Positions 9,560-16,104 of a stretch of 44,928 nt of DNA are shown piece by piece. The stretch is from the NCBI GenBank assembly GCA_021108395.1, contig JAIOQZ010000006.1, positions 1 through 44,928 on the forward strand. Direction: 5' to 3'. Source of the DNA: Candidatus Cloacimonadota bacterium (GTDB lineage: Bacteria; Cloacimonadota; Cloacimonadia; Cloacimonadales; JAIOQZ01). The translations under genes were made by a program, and so were the position numbers. The notes under the pieces were generated by a model. That model did no database searches and had not been told where the DNA came from. It worked only from the letters and a program-made list of their open reading frames with translations. The stretch's first letter is position 1. Each line of letters opens with the position of its first letter.

Positions 9560-10077
9560 CCATAAATGGCCGGATTATAATCATCGCTAGCACTCACTCC
9601 GAGACCAGCGTTAAGGATTACAGCATACAGGTTATTATTTCTTTCTACCATTGGCGAAGGGGGCTGCACAATGGATGATGGCACAGGATCTGGACTCGTT
9701 GGATATTGGATATCTTCAACCAGGACAAAATTGTTCATCTCAGATGGTGGCTGGTAATTTGTGAGGGTCTCGATGTTACCGGAGTTGGCGTCGATGAAGA
9801 CGTATCGGCAATCATGAGCCCATGCGAACATGGGTTCCTCGTCGATAAATCCCACCCAGGTTGAGGGGAAGGGGCAGGCGACAACCTCTTTAGTGAGAAA
9901 CAACTCAAAACCCGATTCAGGGACAGTGTTTTCGCTGAGAAGCACACGAACTTGTCCGATTTCACCTGGATCCAGTTGTTGAAGCAATATCTGCTCCGCT
10001 TGTTCAAAGGTGATCTGACCAAATACGAATGTGTTAACTAGCAACAATGCAATGAGCAAGAGACTTTTCCTGAACAT
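9529..10077 (-). CDS. Signal peptide and protease-type propeptide (5' half of a frameshifted gene)
   Basis: The start ATG at 10077 has a strong GGAGGA 6 nt upstream; an earlier ATG at 10092 has none. The product begins with a signal peptide (MFRKSLLLIALLLVNTFVFG). It continues with a domain like the propeptide of C10 or gingipain-like proteases (ITFEQAEQILLQQL ... WVGFIDEEPMFAWAHD ... YVFIDANSGNI), then a linker and NNNLYAVILNAG, which resembles the first strand of a caspase-like fold. The frame stops soon afterwards, where the beta-helix frame takes over. The catalytic His and Cys region of a caspase-like domain is absent. Internal deletion plus frameshift would explain this. It follows the FG-GAP gene by 17 nt. 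Confidence 0.65.
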   Translation of the reverse strand: MFRKSLLLIALLLVNTFVFGQITFEQAEQILLQQLDPGEIGQVRVLLSENTVPESGFELFLTKEVVACPFPSTWVGFIDEEPMFAWAHDCRYVFIDANSGNIETLTNYQPPSEMNNFVLVEDIQYPTSPDPVPSSIVQPPSPMVERNNNLYAVILNAGLGVSASDDYNPAIYGWFWYSMVVA

Positions 10078-10094
10078 AATTCCTCCTATCATGT

Positions 10095-11501
10095 TTATTT
10101 CACCAGCACCAATTTACTGGTGGCGAGTGCTTTGTTCTGAACAATCAACTGACACAAATACACGCCCGAGGGCAAGGTTCGACCTCTGTTGTCCGTTCCA
10201 TCCCAACCAGCGCTTTGCTTACCTTCTACCCGATAGCCCAACTCCATCCGACGCACTTTCTGCCCTCGGCAGTTGAAAACATCGATGACAACCTCTCCGC
10301 TCTCGGGTAGTTCGAACTCGAACACCGTGTTGACCTTGAAAGGATTCGGGTAGTTGCGTAGTTTGGCTCTGAAGGTTTGCTCAGGCTCGGGTGGAAGCGA
10401 GTCTGCCACGAAATGACCGGTTCCATCATTGTAAGCGATTCCAACATAGGAAACACCTCCACCATGACTTGGACCGATGATGTCGATGGCGCCGTTCCCG
10501 TCCATGTCAGCGAAATTGAACGGACTGCCTTGCAAGAAAGTTGTATCTGTTTCGGTAAACTCAAGATTGCCCAAATTGAACATCATCATGTTGCCGAACA
10601 ACATGTCGTTGTACCCGTTGCCGTCGAAATCCTCCACACCGCTGGAACTGGCTGTATCGTAATAGTAATACGTATAGTCCAAGGTGAAATTACCCGATCC
10701 GTCATTACAGTATACAGTTACGTAGATGATATCCCCGATGGACCAAAAGCCGGCGGCGATGTCCAGGTCATCGTCATTGTCCATGTCTTTCAAGTGAGTC
10801 ATAAACATGGGAATCTGGGGTTCTATGATCCGGGAAGTCCACAAACCATCTTCGTAATCGAAAATCGTGAGCCACTGGCCAGCAATCAATACCTCATCTC
10901 GTGAGTCTCCGTCAATGTCACCGACAGAGATGCCTTGAGGTGCAAGTCCCAAGTCGATGTATTCCGGTTGAGAGAAGAATCCGTAATCATTCATCACGAA
11001 ACCGGCACATCTACCATGATTCGAACAGAAGGCTATGTCATCTCCCGGGACTCCGTCGAAGTTGCCCGTTTGAACACCAGACATGTACTTATCTTTATCA
11101 TAAGCGATTGAGTCAATGTAGGAGAAACCTGAAATCGCGTAATCGTGAACAATTGCAAAGTGAATGGACTCAAGATGATCGTCAGCATCTAATACGCAAG
11201 AAGTGGTTACAATATCAGGATATTGATTCCTGTCCATGTCACCAATTGCTATATTATCATGATTGCCTATCATGTAGCATGAGTCCTGAAGAGACACATT
11301 GCCACTCATATCATTGAGTAAAACTGCGATACCCGCCCAATCGTCTACACTGACTTGTTTTGATCCTGCCACAACATCGGGATAACCATCAAGATTTAGA
11401 TCGGCCACGGCGGTGGATTGAATATAATACGGCACCCGGAAACGAAGACCGCTTAGGCTAATCGTCGATATGCAGAAGATTAAAAACAACACTCTTTTCA
11501 T
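10095..11501 (-). CDS. Secreted FG-GAP/VCBS repeat protein with sorting domain
   Basis: I chose the ATG at 11501 because it begins a signal peptide (MKRVLFLIFCISTISLSG); the frame extends 21 residues further upstream without one. The 468-residue product contains at least six calcium-binding FG-GAP-like blades with DxDxDGxxD loops: DLNLDGYPDVV, GDMDRNQYPDIV, GDIDGDSRDEV, EDFDGNGYNDML and ADMDGNGAIDII. It probably folds as a beta-propeller. The C-terminus has a sorting domain (NYPNPFKVNTVFEFEL, FNCRGQKVR, KLVLVK). Such proteins are extracellular and often bind surfaces or other proteins; the role here is not known. It is the first gene of a minus-strand operon with the two following frames. Confidence 0.85.
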   Translation of the reverse strand: MKRVLFLIFCISTISLSGLRFRVPYYIQSTAVADLNLDGYPDVVAGSKQVSVDDWAGIAVLLNDMSGNVSLQDSCYMIGNHDNIAIGDMDRNQYPDIVTTSCVLDADDHLESIHFAIVHDYAISGFSYIDSIAYDKDKYMSGVQTGNFDGVPGDDIAFCSNHGRCAGFVMNDYGFFSQPEYIDLGLAPQGISVGDIDGDSRDEVLIAGQWLTIFDYEDGLWTSRIIEPQIPMFMTHLKDMDNDDDLDIAAGFWSIGDIIYVTVYCNDGSGNFTLDYTYYYYDTASSSGVEDFDGNGYNDMLFGNMMMFNLGNLEFTETDTTFLQGSPFNFADMDGNGAIDIIGPSHGGGVSYVGIAYNDGTGHFVADSLPPEPEQTFRAKLRNYPNPFKVNTVFEFELPESGEVVIDVFNCRGQKVRRMELGYRVEGKQSAGWDGTDNRGRTLPSGVYLCQLIVQNKALATSKLVLVK

Positions 11502-11536
11502 ATTATCCCGAGAGCAATGTTTGTTACAAATTTCAT

Positions 11537-11564
11537 TTTGTAGGTTAGTTAATCTCAACGTCAA
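11537..11564 (-). promoter_or_regulatory. Sigma-70-like promoter for the exoprotein operon
   Basis: On the minus strand TTGACG is followed after 16 nt by TACAAA, about 36 bp before the chosen start codon of the FG-GAP gene. It is a near-consensus pair in the right place. No operator is obvious. Confidence 0.45.
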
Positions 11565-11746
11565 GACATTTCTGTTTCTTCTCTCGAACTAGTTATCCTA
11601 CCTCAGAGCGAGTTCGGTCATGAAGTGATCTATTAGTCAGATCGATCTGTGATATCTTGTGCCGAAAATTGGGGGAAGGCGAAGATCACTGAAGAGGTAT
11701 TACATTGCAGCTGCATGCGAAGTAGTGGAATGGTTGAACGAAGCTT

Positions 11747-12313
11747 CTACACCACCTCCGTCCCCGTCCTGCACCGCCAGTGAAACGGCGGGAACGGCGT
11801 ATGGCTTCCTGAGACGCCGATAGGCTCTCCACTGGCGTCTCGCACCACTTGTTTATCCGAAACCCACGGAGCTATCTCTTTGGTTTTCTCACGTGCTGAT
11901 TCCAGGCTGTGTTGCTTGGTGTCGATATCGAGTAACTGGTTCATGGTGTCGATGGCGTCTGAGAGCGGATAGACCTTGCCCTCGGCGGCAAGTGCGCGGC
12001 AGATATCCGAGGTGCGCTCGTCCAGAACAACCACCAGTCGGTAGCCCTTCGCGCCAGCCTTGCGGTAACCCTCCAGCCTACCGAATTCGCGTATACGCAG
12101 GGCAGTATGCTCAGCCAGTCCCTGCCAGTAGTGCTGCGATTTCTCACCCAAGTCCTTGAACTGCTCTGCCAGCTTCTGGCGTAGCATCTTCTTCGTGTAA
12201 CCGGCTGACCACACGGTTTTCCAAGTATACTTCTTCAAGCAATGACGACATTTGAATCGACCATCGTCAAGTTTCCAAGCCCAGGTGTGACCACATGAAG
12301 GACAGTGTCGCAT
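11747..12313 (-). CDS. Phage head-morphogenesis (MuF-like) protein with N-terminal zinc ribbon
   Basis: The 188-residue protein starts with a four-cysteine zinc ribbon (CPSCGHTW...FKCRHCLKKY, residues 4-27), similar to the ribbon of IS1595-type transposases. The rest matches the C-terminal part of SPP1 gp7/Mu gpF minor head proteins: VVVLDERTSDICRALAAEGKVYPL and the closing PFPPFHWRCRTGTEVV. In phages these proteins sit at the portal and join early capsid assembly. No other head genes are adjacent and the N-terminal part of a normal MuF protein is missing, so this looks like a phage relic or a recombined protein. The next feature on this strand is a NERD fragment, not a phage gene. Confidence 0.7.
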   Translation of the reverse strand: MRHCPSCGHTWAWKLDDGRFKCRHCLKKYTWKTVWSAGYTKKMLRQKLAEQFKDLGEKSQHYWQGLAEHTALRIREFGRLEGYRKAGAKGYRLVVVLDERTSDICRALAAEGKVYPLSDAIDTMNQLLDIDTKQHSLESAREKTKEIAPWVSDKQVVRDASGEPIGVSGSHTPFPPFHWRCRTGTEVV

Positions 12314-12512
12314 GTCGTATTCCTACCTTCATTGGTCCGGTTTGGCAAGGAATTACCTTGTTTATAACAAAGCTACTGCTTTCGCCTTTTTCACATACCC
12401 AATCACCATTTTCTGAACCAACTATACGTCCTGATCCCGTTTTCAATTCTATAACGACGATGTTGTTAGGCAAGATTATTGCTGCATCGATCTCTTCACC
12501 ACTGTAGTGCAC
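12267..12512 (-). pseudogene. Fragment of a NERD (nuclease-related) domain protein
   Basis: The frame contains a short piece of a NERD domain: EEIDAAIILPNNIVVIELKTG followed by GRIVGSENGDWVCE. In this family the Asp and the ExK are the nuclease-like metal site. The start of the domain and everything after about residue 60 are absent. The tail runs out of frame into the start of the MuF gene. The 5' side ends at the IS3-type end near 12513, which suggests that insertion of that element cut the gene. Confidence 0.6.
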
Positions 12513-12698
12513 CCTTTGTCAAGACCATTCTGTTGGCTGAATAAGGTGGATTCATTCGTTGCTCGCCCTTGTTAAAGTTTCAAAATAGACTTCATCCGGT
12601 GTGCTGTGCTTCAGTGACTGATGAAGTCTTTGCTGATTGTAGAACAGAACATAGTCTTCAATTCCCTTGCGACATTCTCTGACAGTGTCATACTCAAG
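12513..12698 (-). mobile_element. Truncated IS3-family transposase (C-terminal end)
   Basis: The minus strand encodes the last 47 or so residues of an IS3-family OrfB integrase: EYDTVRECRKGIEDY, then FYNQQRLHQSLKHSTPDEVYF, ending at the stop at 12552. The bases down to about 12513 are probably the right end of the element. Upstream of about 12698 the similarity stops abruptly and phage sequence on the other strand begins, so most of the element is deleted. It cannot move by itself. Confidence 0.75.
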
Positions 12699-12993
12699 CA
12701 GTGTTGTATTCATTCCAGGTAGTGATCTGAGCGGGATTGAGAACGCCGACATACTCAGCATAAAAGTGATTCTATACTCCGGCCTCAGTTCGAAGGAGCG
12801 CACCGTCCACCACACCTTCTACACCACGACACTGCCACTCGAGGAGCGACTCAACGCCATCGAGACTCAACTCACACTCGGCAACATCATCGACTCATTC
12901 GCGCAGGATGAGGACGCGCTGCAGGCTCTGGCCAATGTGTTACATTCATCGAATACGCTCGCCCAGAAGGTTTCGGAGCTGATGCAGCAATGA
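12667..12993 (+). CDS. Truncated phage-like protein of unknown function
   Basis: The open frame of 108 residues has a start lying inside the antisense IS3 fragment. Residues from about 14 onward (GSDLSGIENADILSI...) are probably the true remainder of a longer phage gene that lost its 5' end. The C-terminal half is helical (PLEERLNAIETQLTLGNIIDSF ... ALANVLHSSNTLAQKVSEL). I recognise no family. It overlaps the next gene by 4 nt (ATGA), as in phage structural operons. Confidence 0.5.
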   Translation: MRHSLTVSYSSSVVFIPGSDLSGIENADILSIKVILYSGLSSKERTVHHTFYTTTLPLEERLNAIETQLTLGNIIDSFAQDEDALQALANVLHSSNTLAQKVSELMQQ

Positions 12994-13232
12994 ATACTAT
13001 CCGCCAGAACACGGTCTGGGACCTGATTAACAGAAGAACGAAGCCTACCGTATCCACCGACAAGAATATCGCCTTCGTTAAAACAATCTACTCAACCGTG
13101 GACGAGAAAGAAGACCTCGGAATAGAGGATGCCAATCTCGTTCTTTCAGGGGAGTCGTTTCCGCCGGAAGCGAAGCCGGGGCAGGTGTTTATCAAAGATG
13201 GCAAATCATTCATATACAAGGAGCAACCATGA
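12990..13232 (+). CDS. Small phage-like protein of unknown function
   Basis: The 80-residue protein has no recognisable domain. Its end (PPEAKPGQVFIKDGKSFIYKEQP) looks like a compact beta-structured end of a tail or baseplate protein, but that is only an impression. It overlaps both neighbours by 4 nt (ATGA), which shows tight translational coupling and makes it likely to be real. Confidence 0.6.
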   Translation: MNTIRQNTVWDLINRRTKPTVSTDKNIAFVKTIYSTVDEKEDLGIEDANLVLSGESFPPEAKPGQVFIKDGKSFIYKEQP

Positions 13233-13390
13233 CGGCAAGAGAACTTATTCAGGCGAAAAAACTGGAAGTAACGAACGAGTATGAGCGGCTCAAGAAACTA
13301 ATCGAAGAGGCGAACGCGAAGCTTCTGAAAACTCAGGGCGCGTACCTGATACTGCAACACCTCGAACAACAAATCGATATGGAGGCATGA
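13229..13390 (+). CDS. Small coiled-coil phage-like protein (53 residues)
   Basis: This short gene starts at the ATG overlapping the previous stop and ends at TGA 13388-13390, one base before the next ATG. The product is almost wholly helical with heptad-like spacing (RELIQAKKLEVTNEYERL, KKLIEEANAKLLKT), so a short coiled coil is likely. Small helical proteins of this kind sit next to tail-fibre genes in many phages and act as chaperones or linkers; that role is inferred from position only. Confidence 0.6.
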   Translation: MTARELIQAKKLEVTNEYERLKKLIEEANAKLLKTQGAYLILQHLEQQIDMEA

Positions 13391-13391
13391 A

Positions 13392-13868
13392 ATGGCTGGC
13401 CAATGGAGTGAAATCCTCGACGCTGAGAAGCTCGGTGTTCCCAACGGGATAGCCGAACTCGACGCCAACGGAAAGCTGGTGGCAGCGCAGATACCGGAGA
13501 TCGATCCGGGGCACATCTCTGGCGTACTCAGCGCGAGCCAGATACCTGAGTTAGACGCATCGAAAATCACCACAGGAGCCTTCGATACGGCTCGTATCCC
13601 TGCTCTGGACGCATCCAAGATCAGCACCGGCGCGTTCAACGTTGACCGCATCCCGACGCTGGCACAGAGCAAAATCAGCGGTTTGACAACGGCTCTGGAA
13701 GGCAAGGTGGAGACCACAACCAAGGTCAATGGCATCGCGTTGGACCGTGATATTGTGCTCAAATCCACCGATATCATCGAGGAGGTGGCCGAGCTTCCAC
13801 TCGATGGAATCATCGGAGAACTCATCGCGTTCGAGGGTGTGCTCTACGTGTGGAAGGGTGCGGAATAG
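13392..13868 (+). CDS. Tail-fibre-like repeat protein, phage remnant
   Basis: The 158-residue protein carries imperfect repeats of the pattern ASQIPELDASKITTGAFDTARIP: IPELDASKITTGAF, IPALDASKISTGAF and IPTLAQSKISGL. These are typical of phage tail fibres, where they form triple-stranded shafts. The N-terminus (GQWSEILDAEKLGVPNGIAELDANGKL) also occurs in fibre proteins. The C-terminal domain is short (about 50 residues) and no receptor-binding tip follows. A strong terminator lies just downstream, so this is the last gene of the phage-derived operon. Confidence 0.75.
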   Translation: MAGQWSEILDAEKLGVPNGIAELDANGKLVAAQIPEIDPGHISGVLSASQIPELDASKITTGAFDTARIPALDASKISTGAFNVDRIPTLAQSKISGLTTALEGKVETTTKVNGIALDRDIVLKSTDIIEEVAELPLDGIIGELIAFEGVLYVWKGAE

Positions 13869-13893
13869 TACACACAATCGAACTAAAACAGTG

Positions 13894-13923
13894 CCTGCTT
13901 TCGACCCGGAAGCAGGTTTTTTT
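13894..13923 (+). terminator. Rho-independent terminator of the phage-like operon
   Basis: A 7-bp stem CCTGCTT/AAGCAGG with a 9-nt loop is followed by seven T residues. It begins 26 bp after the tail-fibre stop codon. Confidence 0.9.
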
Positions 13924-13940
13924 CGCCAGAATCGAGGAAA

Positions 13941-14203
13941 TTTGCCAAAACAGTGATACTCATAGTTAATCATCGACACAGCAGATAATAACGAGCACTT
14001 TCTGTCCATTCCAGTATCACGAAAATGGCAAGGATTTGCCAAAATAGTGATACTCACAGCTAATCATCGACTGGCTCGAAGGATAAGGGCAAAAACTGTC
14101 CATTTCGGTATCACCAACATGGCAAGGAAAAATCCCCGTATTTCGCTCCGGATCCGCTTCATTTGCCAACTTGGTGATACTATTTGCCACGAAAAGTGAT
14201 ACT
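13941..14203. repeat. Array of six half-sites TTTGCCA-N5/6-GTGATACT, partly a 94-bp tandem repeat
   Basis: Forward copies lie at 13941-13960, 14035-14054, 14162-14181 and 14183-14203. Reverse copies lie at 14013-14031 and 14107-14125. The first two forward copies are 37-nt direct repeats with 3 mismatches, exactly 94 bp apart, and the reverse copies show the same 94-bp offset, so the unit was duplicated in tandem. A reverse and a forward copy placed back to back (14013-14054) make an imperfect palindrome. The region from 13924 to 14344 holds no gene. It could be a REP-like element, a regulator array or a phage attachment or replication region. Confidence 0.75.
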
Positions 14204-14284
14204 TCTTGCCATTTCAGGCGAAACTCGACAATCGCGTGATTAATCGGATTGACAGGGAGATTCTATTGGATTTGCAGGTTTCCC

Positions 14285-14316
14285 TTGACATCAACTATAG
14301 CGTATAAAACTATAGC
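14285..14316 (+). promoter_or_regulatory. Promoter and likely operator of the PadR operon
   Basis: TTGACA stands at 14285-14290, with a weak -10 candidate around 14308-14313. The octamer AACTATAG occurs twice, at 14293-14300 and 14308-14315. Each contains the palindrome CTATAG, one inside the spacer and one over the -10 region. This placement suits autorepression by PadR, though the motif is not the classical ATGT...ACAT. Confidence 0.5.
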
Positions 14317-14344
14317 ATCAGAGATAATAGATTGGAGGTTTGGG

Positions 14345-14752
14345 GTGAAGATAAAGCGGGATATCGAGAAGACAGTCAATGTCTGGGAACGTGAATTCAA
14401 AAAAGGCTATACAGCATACATGATATTGTTGATGCTGCATGAGAAACCTCGGTATGGGTACGAGGTGAAGCAGTGTCTCGAAGAATCTACCGAGGGCAAA
14501 GTGAGTTTCAAAGAAAGCGGAATCTACCAGATATTGAAGACATTGTCCAAGAAGGAATTCCTGGATTCATACTGGGGCGAGTCACCTCATGGCCCCAAAC
14601 GGAAGTACTACAAGATGACTGAGTCTGGCGACCAGTTGCTGAGTGTTTTCACTGAGCGTTGCATCATGCCGTTGCAAGCTGCATTGAACAACGCTCTGGG
14701 CGAATATCTTTCTCAAATGAACGAGAAGAAAGCGGCTGGGAGGGCAAAATGA
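14345..14752 (+). CDS. PadR-family transcriptional regulator
   Basis: I place the start at GTG 14345, preceded by GGAGG with 6-nt spacing; the frame extends 32 codons further up through the promoter. The 135-residue product has the PadR winged helix: AYMILLMLHEKPRYGYEVKQ, ESGIYQILKTLSKKEFLDSY and the wing PKRKYYKMTESG, followed by a short C-terminal dimerisation helix. PadR proteins mostly repress the adjacent gene and respond to small aromatic or other ligands. The stop overlaps the start of the flavin oxidoreductase gene (ATGA), which points to that gene as the regulated partner. Confidence 0.85.
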   Translation: MKIKRDIEKTVNVWEREFKKGYTAYMILLMLHEKPRYGYEVKQCLEESTEGKVSFKESGIYQILKTLSKKEFLDSYWGESPHGPKRKYYKMTESGDQLLSVFTERCIMPLQAALNNALGEYLSQMNEKKAAGRAK

Positions 14753-15870
14753 AAAGCCTGATCATGCCGTCACTACAGATTGGTGGAATCGAGACGCCTA
14801 CGCCCATTGTCCAAGGCGGCATGGGTGTCGGAATCTCGCTGGCGGGGCTTGCTTCCGCTGTGGCGAACCAGGGAGGGATTGGCGTTATATCGTCGGTTGG
14901 CCTGGGCCTGCTTCATCCAGATGCGAGCGTTAGCTTCGAGGAAGCGAACAATAATGGCTTGCGCACGGAAATCAGGCGGGCGAGAGCCATGACCGACGGA
15001 GTGCTTGGCGTCAACATCATGGTTGCCCTGGCAGATTTCGACGAGCAGTTGAAAACAGCCTTTGAAGAGGAAATCGATGTCGTGTTCCTGGGCGCCGGCC
15101 TGCCGGTGAAAATGCCGACGCAAATATCGCTTACCCAGCTTCGGTCATCGAATACGAAGGTCGCCGTCATCGTTTCTTCGGCTCGAGCGGCCAAGTTGAT
15201 CTTCTCGGTGTGGAGCAAGAAATACAAACACGTCCCGGACGCAGTTGTTGTGGAAGGCCCTAAGGCCGGCGGGCATCTCGGGTTCGCGATGGAGCAGATA
15301 GGCAATCCTGACTATGCTCTGGAAAACATCCTTCCGCCTGTTCTCGACGTTGTAGCCGGTTACGAAGCGGAATTCGGGAAAACAATACCCGTAATTGCGG
15401 CAGGAGGCATCTATACAGGCGCCGATGTCCACCGTTTCCTCAAGATTGGCGCTGCGGGCGTTCAGATGGGCACGCGATTCGTGGGCACTGAGGAATGCGA
15501 TGCTGCCGATGCGTTCAAGCAACAATATATCGATTGCACAGAAGACGACCTGATAATCATCAAAAGCCCGGTGGGTCTTCCTGGCCGGGCGATAAACAAC
15601 GACTTCCTCAGGGATGTTAAGAGAGGGCTTCGGAAGCCTTTCGAGTGCACCTGGAAGTGTTTGAAGACCTGCAAGCTCGCAGAGTCACAATACTGCGTCG
15701 CTCAGGCGCTTGCCAACGCCAGAGAAGGGTTTTTCGAGGGCGGGTTCGCTTTTGCCGGAGCAAACGCTCACCTGGTCAAGAAAATCGTCTCGGTGCGCGA
15801 AGTGTTCGAGTCACTTGCCGAAGAGTTCAGAAACGCCGTACTGAACGAGCCGGAGCTTCTGCTCGTCTAA
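14749..15870 (+). CDS. NAD(P)H-dependent flavin oxidoreductase, nitronate monooxygenase family
   Basis: The ATG at 14749 overlaps the PadR stop and is preceded by GGGAGG. The 373-residue protein is a FMN-binding TIM barrel of the 2-nitropropane dioxygenase/enoyl-reductase FabK type: N-terminal PIVQGGMGVGISLAGLASAV, PDAVVVEGPKAGGHLGF around the catalytic His, the phosphate-binding IPVIAAGGIYTG and GAAGVQMGTRFVGT. An unusual cysteine-rich segment near residues 303-318 (CTWKCLKTCKLAESQYC) is typical of a clostridial-type subgroup rather than of classical nitronate monooxygenases. The true substrate (nitronate, enoyl thioester or other) cannot be decided. Regulation by PadR suggests induction by a toxic small molecule. 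Confidence 0.85.
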   Translation: MKSLIMPSLQIGGIETPTPIVQGGMGVGISLAGLASAVANQGGIGVISSVGLGLLHPDASVSFEEANNNGLRTEIRRARAMTDGVLGVNIMVALADFDEQLKTAFEEEIDVVFLGAGLPVKMPTQISLTQLRSSNTKVAVIVSSARAAKLIFSVWSKKYKHVPDAVVVEGPKAGGHLGFAMEQIGNPDYALENILPPVLDVVAGYEAEFGKTIPVIAAGGIYTGADVHRFLKIGAAGVQMGTRFVGTEECDAADAFKQQYIDCTEDDLIIIKSPVGLPGRAINNDFLRDVKRGLRKPFECTWKCLKTCKLAESQYCVAQALANAREGFFEGGFAFAGANAHLVKKIVSVREVFESLAEEFRNAVLNEPELLLV

Positions 15871-16104
15871 TGTCGGCGAAATAAATGGTTCCCCGCCTCG
15901 GCTGGGAGCTTTTCCGTCCCCATTTACCGCACTGCATCTTCCCGATAAAACTGGCCGAATAAAACATGCTCCTGGCCTTGAATTGCACACCCTGTTATGA
16001 ATAAATCTGGTAGTAAATGAATTAATACATTGCCGAATTATCCGGCTTGAAAATCCTGTCATAGAGAGTCTTATGAATTGAACGATAAAAGGGATGAGTG
16101 AAAA

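Noticed and set aside
13941-14203. CRISPR array
   Set aside because: The repeats are in both orientations with irregular spacing (21-94 bp), the spaces between are themselves repeated, and no cas gene is present.
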